64,000 nt of DNA from Glandiceps talaboti (taxonomy: Eukaryota; Hemichordata; Enteropneusta; Spengelidae): positions 9,016,864-9,080,863 of the forward strand of contig NC_135550.1 in assembly GCF_964340395.1 (NCBI RefSeq). The letters are read 5' to 3'. The notes under the pieces are model-generated. The model was not told the origin of the DNA. It was given only the letters and a program-made list of their open reading frames with translations, and did not search any database. A program made the translations under genes and the position numbers. This document shows, piece by piece, positions 56,421 to 64,000 of the stretch (its first letter is position 1; each line of letters begins with the position of its first letter).

Positions 56421-58594
56421 CAGTTATTGAGCGAGGTTTCTCTATGACCGTGACCTAAAGTGACCTTTGCGCTAGTCTCACTACTATTTTACTAGAGGGC
56501 ATCAGTATTTATATATCATGAAGCGCGTTAAGCGTGCAGGCATTCCCAGTAATTTAACACGAAGATTTATGCTTTCGGGTCATTTTTTTTATTTATTTAA
56601 TCTATACATATTAATTCAGCTTGACTCCTGACTATCATCAGACTCCAACTGTCAAATTCCAAATGACTGAATTCATAAGAAACCCTTCAGCCTCGAATGG
56701 TTTCAACCAATGACTTTGTTTATATCCGTTGGCTAGCAACGGGAACTTTAGTATATCAGTCCGCACAATATTCTGAGTAAATTTTCATTCTTTTTTATTT
56801 TTATTGATTTAGCAAACTCATTTGATACATATTTTAATCTAACTTAATGTTCTAAAGTAAAAGACAAAGATTTTTCTTGTCATTTTGTCGTATGTGTTTA
56901 TGATACGTGTGAACTATTTTATTTCAGAAACGTAACACAATGTTTATTTTCATTGTTATCCGGTCGGTAGCGAACAAGGCCAGTTTGTTTTGGCGATCGC
57001 ATGTCGCCCAGGAAAACACAGCCTTAGAACTAAACGACGTCATTTATTCTTTGTATAGCTCTTGTCAACATGATAGACCAATGTACGATGGAATAGTGCA
57101 TTTGCACACGATCTTTGATCTCTCAAACGACACAGAGGTACATACCAGACGGTGAACACAAGTGCACAGTGAACGTTCCATCGTGAAAAAAAAGTTCTCA
57201 GTGCAGGAACGACTGGAATCGATTTGTTCATTTATTTTAAAAATAGCGACAGTTGAATATCTCAACACAAAGGTGCGTATTTTATATAGTATATATTTTT
57301 GTATTTTTAGAAATTGTGCATATGTAACAGAAAAGTCTGAATTCGAGACGTTGAAGAAACTACGATCCATCAATTTAGCAACAAAATGTACACACCCGAT
57401 CGAGACTCAACAACCGTAACACGGAAGCTCATGATCGATGGATATGCATGTATCGGTAACGTGATTACAAATCTCGTTCCAGTTGAGTGTTTGAAGGTCA
57501 CTCGAAGCATCAAGTTAGCAACCATAATTGACTTTTAAACTCTGAATTCCCCATGACGTTTTGATAGCAATGATTCACAATAGAACTCTGTTTAAAATCA
57601 TAGGTGGGAGGGTCTGTCGTTTAAACCTTAGTCCAGTTTTCAATTGACATGATTATTTTGATGCAGGGTAACTTGATAGTACATGTATCTGTTGAACTCT
57701 AAGTGCTATTTCAGTATGCCACTTATCTATATAAAGCCAGGGCAGCGAGGGTAGCTAAACTTCTTCATGTTCGAAAGATAAAAAGGAATGACACAATTAC
57801 ATGTATTTTCCTGTAAACAAATTCTCAAATGTATTTCTGTACAAAACTTATGAACTCAACAGTGTAGTGCTTGAAGCTATCATACTGGAATAGGATATCC
57901 GTGTTTAATGCTACTTGAAATGACAACTTCCCCCAGTTTAACTCTTTTTTAATTGAAAAGTTATGATTGATGACACATCTTTCATTTGTAGCATACAATA
58001 CATAATTGACAAATGTAACTATACTGTGTCTCTATGGTTACTAATGACTTTAGACTGATATTTCCTTTGGATTGGAATAGCATATATTTGTACAAGGCCA
58101 TTTTAATCCATGTTACACTTAATTTTGAATTTTGAGTAAAATGATTTGTTTGGGTTGTTGAAATTAGACATATTAGTCTCGATCTTATTTTGTCAGTTCA
58201 TGTTACTGAGATGTGGAGTACATATGTTCTATGCATATAAAGTAGGCCACATGCTTTTAAATGTTGTGTGAGGATGTGATATCCATATATCATATATCAG
58301 AATATTTATTCATATCTGCCTTCATAATCATAATTCAGTTTAATTTGATATGGTAACAAGTTAATCATGATGAATTGGTTTTTCGTGAGTTTGTCGCAAA
58401 TTATATTTTGATATAGTTTGATTATAGCATTTTGTTTTTTTCTATACATATATAGTGAATGTTTAAGTTTTTAGTGATATGACTATAACATCTAATAGTA
58501 ATGAATAATTATAATCAAGCCATCTTTTCTCATTGATTACAGTTCACAAAATAACGAAAAGGACAATTATCATATGGGACGCCCCTAATTACCT
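56421..58594. other. Upstream region of ZC2HC1C-like gene
   Basis: The coding exon of ZC2HC1C is preceded by an acceptor (TGATTACAG, AG ending at 58541), so one or more untranslated exons should lie here. Open, higher-GC pieces at about 56940-57140 (ending GAG|GTACAT) and 57200-57261 (ending AAG|GTGCGT) are candidates for such exons or for an unknown small gene. I recognise neither translation. Acylphosphatase ACYP1, which sits at this place in human, was looked for and not found. 57420-58540 shows nothing notable. Confidence 0.4.
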
Positions 58595-61561
58595 ATGGCC
58601 CAACTACAACGACCATCCGAGTTTCCACAGTCATTTAATTCATACAATATGTATTACGACAATCAAGATACTCGTCCATCACGTCTTCCAAGGCCGACGC
58701 AACAACGGCGTCCTTCAAAACTGGAGATGTTGCAAAGTGATTACCAAAAGAAACTCCTGCGAGAAAAAGAGGCGAAGTTAATTGATATGTATGAACGTCA
58801 ACAGGAGCAAGCAATTCGTAAAGTTTCTGGAAACAGTGGTAAAAGAGGAATCGTTCGAGATTTTTTCGAGGAAAGGCGTGCAATGGAAAAGCAAGGAAGT
58901 GCTAGTGATCTCCCCTCCATGACAGCACACTTCAAGCAGAAGAAATGGGAAAGGGAACAACAGTATCAGGACCAAAGGAAGGCCAGTGTTGGTGTCAACC
59001 GAGGAAATCCACTAGCCCCCATAAATGCTAGGAGAAAAGCTAAAAGTAATCCAGGACCAACGTACAGTGATCACCACAATGGTTACAACTATGAAGATAA
59101 AATTCCAACTCCTCCCATTTCTAGAAAACCCAAACTGGTGAGAAACTACCATAGGAAACAGTCACCTGCTGATTACTATGACCAAACTCCTCCTTACAGC
59201 GATGAAGACATTCCTCCTCCAAGAGGCAACCTGAGGAATTTGCATGACAAGAAAAAGAAAGAACAAAAATCAGACAAACAAAAAGGTAAACTCAGTGACT
59301 TCCAGAAATGGCAAAAAGAGCAAGATTTGCAACGACAAAAACGACTTGAAAAACTTAAACAAAAACAAGACATGTTTCCAGACAGCGAAGAAGATCAGAA
59401 TTTTGACGACGACTTTGTCGAGACTCCGCATAGAGAAACTAGGAAACCAGGACCTAAAGTGAAAGCTGTTTTACATGATAAAATCAAACAGAAAGAACTG
59501 GAATTACAGCTGATGATTGAGCAACAACAATTAGAAATTGAGCAAGTGAGAGAAGAGGAAGAAAAAGCATCTCTGGAAAGAAAAAAGAGGCAAGAGCAAC
59601 GCTTGCGAGAAGAACGTTTGCGCAGAATAAAACAAGAGGAAGAGCGATTAGAAAAGCAACATCAGGCTAGAGAGATAGAAGATGAACCAACAGATGACTA
59701 TTCATTGGATTCTTACAGACCAAGTCCAGAACCAGAACCAATACGTTATACGAAACCCAAACCAAAGAAAACCGTAAAAAGACCACCTCCCCCACCAAAA
59801 GAACCTGACGAAAATATCGAACCGTACTTCAAAAACGAAAAAGACAATTTCTATGCCACTGTTGAGGATGATGAAGCTGGTATACAACTTAATCTCAAAA
59901 GCTGCCCTTCATGTGGTAGAAAATTTGCTGCCGATAGACTTTCAAAACATACTAAAGTCTGCAAACAGACTATAAACAAGAAACGAAAAGTCTTTGACCC
60001 TGTGAAAAACCGCACAGCTGGAACAGAGTTGGAGAAATACATCAGACAAGGGAAACATCTAGAAGACGGTCCAAAGGTGAGCACAACATGAATTCAGCTT
60101 ATATCAAGACCATTGATCCACACACAAAAAGTTGCTGTGATCCTTGTTGAAACTTACTTACATTGTGTTTCTTTTTGAGCTACACATAATATCTTTAGGG
60201 TGTTTATGACAAGCTTTCAGACCTCCTGACAGTGAGTAGAGACTGGAATTTCATTTCATAAAGAAATCCAAGTGCTTATGTTGCCTCAAGAGAATTAATA
60301 AAGCATCACTGTTTGCTAAGCAGATGGCTATTAAACAACAAATCAAATCTTTATAGTTCCCCTTGACATTTTTCAAAACGTAATGACATTTTTATTCTTG
60401 AAAATTCACAGCCGTAAAACGACCCAAAGTATCTAAGCACACAGTCATCCATAGCAACCTTTGTTGCTGTGTCCATAAGTAGTTTTAATATAATACCATT
60501 TCTTCTACATGTCAAGTTTGGTTGCCATTGTTTGCTTCTTACTTCACTTTATACAATGTTCCCCTTGAGGTCTGTATTAAATCCAGCCCTGACAGTGATA
60601 ACGTGATGTGATTGATAAACAAGTCTTGGAACAAAAATGTGTCAAAGAAAGTTGGGTTTGGTTCACAAATGATTGATCATGATGTCTACTGAAAGCTTTG
60701 TTAGCACTACCAGGACCTTGTACACACAGCAGTCTTTGAATAATCTAGTCCCGAAAGACCTTTTAAATGTTTGTCTGTCAGCCCATCCTTTGATGACATG
60801 TCTCCAAGATCGTTTTGTCAGTTTTTCAGTGTTATACCTTGGTAACTATACACAAGGAATGTACTGTGATAAAGCCAACCAGAGGCGCCATCACACATTG
60901 TTAAAAAGTGAACATTATCCCTGGTTTTAGATTACTTGACGTTTTGGTCAAGAAGTTTGTGACAAAAGAGATCAGTGTTAGATTTCAATACTGCTGTTAG
61001 ATTGAGATTGGCAAATGTTGTCAACAGGGTGGGTCCTATGACATCACCAGTTGTTTGCGTAAGATGACTGGATTAACATGGTTCAATTGTAAGAATATAA
61101 ATATAAGGTATAATTTAGAATATTAATAACATTATAGTTGATTCATCGGTATTTGGATCATTTTTTTTTTTAATTCAAGTATAAAAATGTTGAATTGTTT
61201 GATTTGGTTATTGCATTTGTTTTGCAACATTGCAGCTGAAAATTGTTTTCTTGTAAGAACATCAGATTTTTTATACAGTTTTAACATTTTTTTTGTATTT
61301 GCTCTTTTCCAGCCCAAGGCCAGTAACTGGAGGAGGAAGCATGAAGACTTTGTTCGGGCAATCAGAGATGCTCGTAAGTTCCAAGCACATGTAGCGCAAG
61401 GTGGCAAGGCATCAGATCTTCCTCCCCCAGCACCATCATCTAACCCAGATTATAAACAATGCCCGTACTGTAAGCGACGCTTCAATCCCGACACAGCAGA
61501 TCGTCATATACCTAAATGCAAAGACATAAAGGCGAGGCCAGCACCACCAAAACGACGATGA
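58595..61561 (+). CDS. ZC2HC1C: ZC2HC1C-like protein with two C2HC zinc fingers, two coding exons
   Basis: Exons 58595-60076 and 61313-61561, joined in phase 0, give 576 aa. The ATG follows an in-frame TAA three codons upstream. The N-terminal half is basic and low-complexity. A charged coiled coil rich in Glu, Arg, Lys and Gln lies at about residues 285-375, then a proline-rich PPPPPKEP stretch. Two zf-C2HC_2 fingers follow: C437-x2-C440-x11-H452-x3-C456 and C544-x2-C547-x11-H559-x3-C563. The tail is basic. The paired fingers and overall layout place it in the ZC2HC1 (FAM164) family. The long N-terminal region and neighbourhood with MLH3 favour the C member (human ZC2HC1C is also adjacent to MLH3). 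The molecular role of this family is not established. Paralogue assignment rests on synteny and layout. Confidence 0.85.
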
Positions 61562-61950
61562 AAACTTATTCTTTAAAAAATGTGTGTCAAGCTTAATCCT
61601 GACAAGTTTCTTCAAAGCAAATTTTTCTTTTCATGTTTCAAGCTTAGCTCAGGTTACCAAACTTTCCCCTTTGATGATACATCATAGCATTACATAATAC
61701 ACAGATAAGTAAGTTATGCTTGGCATAAATTAACCACATAAACAACAGGAAACTTTTCCATTCTTTTCAGGTTTTTTTCCAAATTTATGTCCCTTTACTT
61801 TCCATCCACAAAGTTACTACCAAACTAGAGAGAGTATATAGTTTCAATTAGGTGGCACAATATTTTTTATGTCCCACACAACATTTTTTTGTTAGGAATT
61901 ACATAAACAAAACACAGACACAGATAGCATGTGCACACATAAACTGTTAC

Positions 61951-62049
61951 ATTTTATCTCACTGTGAATACAAAACATCAAGTTTTGTGTTTGAACTTCA
62001 TTGTCTTATCTGACAGTGATGTAGATTTGTGTTCACAGTGAGATAAAAT
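61951..62049 (+). ncRNA. 99-nt hairpin in the ZC2HC1C 3' region
   Basis: ATTTTATCTCACTGTGAATA on the left arm pairs with GTTCACAGTGAGATAAAAT on the right. Pairing continues through ACAAA / TTTGT and around GATGTA. The stem is about 30 bp with one or two mismatches in its outer half, with a loop of about 35 nt. The size is pre-miRNA-like. It is in sense orientation within the presumed 3' UTR. A small MITE remnant is the main alternative, and no expression evidence exists here. Confidence 0.35.
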
Positions 62050-62748
62050 ATCATTTTATGCTTGTGTGTGCTATCAGTGTCTGTATTTTGTTTGCGTGAT
62101 TCGTAATTTAAAAAATGTTGTGAGACGTAAAAAAACATTTAAAGTCTATAGTCTCTCTGGTTTGGTAGTAATACATGTATCACAGGTTTCAGTATTTCTT
62201 TTGAAGAGATTAAAAATCAATCACAATTTTCCCCTCCTCCTTAATTTCAACACTTTGGGAGGTGAAGGGGAGGGGGAGTATATTTCTACTTTTATACATC
62301 GTCACTGATCTTAAGTTTAACTTTATATAGTGTGGCATTACACCAGTCTTTTTTTTTTAAGCCGTCCAAAATATTTTGCAAGTCAAGAATTTAAATAAAC
62401 AAACTCATAGTCAAACTGATTTGATATTAAGTTGTTATTTTTGTGTATTTATCATAAGCCATTGTCACAGCCTTCAGAGACTATGTGAGCAACCAGTAGA
62501 ATGTAAATAATAATCCATGACATACCAGTATATATAACGAGAGAGATTGCATGTAATGTATTACTCAATAAGACGACCTGACTGTATATTATTAACACAT
62601 TTTGTAATATTTGATATGTATTTTGATTTTGAGCAGTTTTTAAGTCATAAATAAAAAAACATAAGGCAATTTCTATTGTTTATACCATAATCATACAGTG
62701 TTAGTTATCAGGATATTTCCAACTACATCTATATTATGAGGACATCTG

Positions 62749-62779
<31 letters not shown>

Positions 62780-63790
62780 AAGCTTCTCACTTGAATCCCT
62801 TCAAATTAAAATTCTGATGTTGTTGGTCTAAAAACAACACCTGTTTATACACTGAGAGCTTATCTGGTATTCTGGTATATTTCAACTGCTCAGTTCAACA
62901 AATATGTATAAATTTGTTTTTTTAGACAATAGACACATGAACCATGTGACTAATTTGACAGTTTTTTAACCTTTGTGTGATGACTTATGTGATTACCAGA
63001 AATGTCTGTAATTAAGTTTGAGTCATATTTCGTTGACTGCGCTCGTCATTTGTGTACCTTTCCTGTCTGCGTAATGAAACAAAAGAATGCATCATTCACA
63101 CGTTCTGATAGTTGTTTCTGTATTTGGTATTTATTGTAAGCCTGGAAAACTAAATTGTCATATCTGCAGCATTCAATAACTTGGCCCAATGAAATCTACA
63201 TTATCTGCATGGTTCTGAAAATGTACGAAATCTACAACATCTTGTCTGCCATGTTCTTAAAATGTACATGTATATTATCTCTAGTATGGTATTCTAAAAT
63301 GTATGAAATCTACATGATCTCTATTGTGGTGTTCCAAAATTCTACGAAATCTAATCTTTCCAGTGGAATTCAAGCAAAAGTGTAAATGACATCACTTTTT
63401 TGGAGCTCTGTCAAATTATCAAATTACATATGCCCATTCTCATCCAGTATTCAGTAATTGGTTTGTGTTTTTCTTCGATCAAATTTTGAATTTGTATTGT
63501 TTTACCATTTTTATTATTCAGCACGTTTTATTTTCAGTGAGTATGCAAATTTCTTACATTTTATGTTATATATCATATGTAAGTTCTCAAGTATGATACA
63601 TTTAGCAAAGTGGAGTTATTTTTCAGTACACCTCTGAAAATGTATTGACGTATTCATGCCAGCCATATGCTTTGAGGTTGTTGAAATGCTATGACAATAT
63701 TATGATATTCAATAGTGTGTTACAAGGATTATGTATATATATGTAAATATTTGAAGTGATATTTACATTCACATGCTATATTATTTGGCA

Positions 63791-63796
63791 AATAAA
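63791..63796 (+). terminator. Polyadenylation signal AATAAA with GU-rich downstream element
   Basis: AATAAA is followed after 25-30 nt by a long T/G-rich tract (TTTTTGTGTTTTTTGTTTTG), a classic downstream element. If used by the ZC2HC1C transcript, the 3' UTR is about 2.2 kb and includes the 61951 hairpin. Confidence 0.5.
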
Positions 63797-64000
63797 GTAT
63801 TCTTCCATTATTGTACAACTTCTTTTTGTGTTTTTTGTTTTGGGGTTGTGTTTTTTTGTTTGTTTTTTGTTGTTTTTTGTTGTTGTTTTTTTTTGGGGGG
63901 GTTGTGAAATTACATTTTTAAGCAGAATTTTGCTGAGGTACTAATAACCATTAACAAATCACATTGGCAAGACAGTAGTTACATTGTTATTCCGTGTGAA

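Larger units (their letters stand above)
61562..64000. other. 3' UTR and downstream of ZC2HC1C-like gene
   Basis: AT-rich, with a run of 20 or more G at about 62757-62779 and a block of three related TGTACGAAATCTACA-type strings at about 63190-63360 (degenerate tandem repeat, about 60 bp). Weak AATAAA sequences occur near 62392 and 62650. Nothing else gene-like is seen up to the window edge. Confidence 0.5.

Noticed and set aside
55238-58594. ACYP1 (acylphosphatase) between MLH3 and ZC2HC1C, as in human
   Set aside because: No acylphosphatase-like signature (such as VQGVFFR) was seen in either strand's open frames.
62757-62779. Long G run as a possible assembly gap or functional quadruplex
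   Set aside because: Similar C or G runs of 10-15 occur throughout the window (for example 832, 8757, 10849, 13455, 27210, 30271, 46072 and 46951), so this is a genome-wide habit and not a specific signal.

Overview
The window is animal nuclear DNA: AT-rich, intron-rich, with GT-AG introns and long micro- and minisatellites. Many short inverted-repeat (foldback/MITE-like) elements lie in introns. Repeat style and gene content fit a marine invertebrate such as a lancelet, hemichordate or lophotrochozoan, but I cannot name the species. No virus-like or LTR element and no CRISPR were recognised.

Layout. (1) 1-13756, minus strand: two tandem SLC16-type monocarboxylate transporter (MCT) genes. 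The left copy (A) shows only its first coding exon (962-1166); the rest lies beyond the left edge. Copy B is complete in four exons (4952-13756). A 1.8 kb foldback element with 151-bp internal repeats lies between them. (2) 13757-17299: satellites, a dead LINE fragment and a small palindromic element. (3) 17300-41979, plus strand: a complete exportin-5 gene (XPO5), 29 coding exons, 1188 aa, one GC-AG intron. Its introns hold at least nine foldback elements or hairpins and several satellites. (4) 41980-46475: convergent 3' flanks of XPO5 and MLH3 with dispersed repeats. (5) 46476-55237, minus strand: complete MLH3 (MutL homologue), 8 coding exons, 1575 aa, with a probable untranslated first exon and promoter near 56.27-56.42 kb. 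(6) 58595-61561, plus strand: a ZC2HC1C-like gene, 576 aa with two C2HC zinc fingers, then a 3' region with a 99-nt hairpin and a good polyadenylation signal.

I read exon borders by eye. Reading phase closes exactly across every intron of XPO5, MLH3, MCT-B and ZC2HC1C, which is strong internal support. The genes do unrelated jobs (metabolite transport, pre-miRNA and small-RNA export, meiotic/mismatch DNA repair, a zinc-finger protein). MLH3 and ZC2HC1C stand head-to-head, as they do (with ACYP1 between them) in human 14q24.3, so this looks like old retained linkage. The points most worth a second look are: the exon-28 minisatellite that carries copies of its own splice donor, the GC-AG intron, the duplicated 3' splice site before XPO5 exon 19, a duplicated exon end in MLH3, the asymmetric foldback element, and the range of hairpin elements inside the gene for the hairpin-RNA exporter itself.
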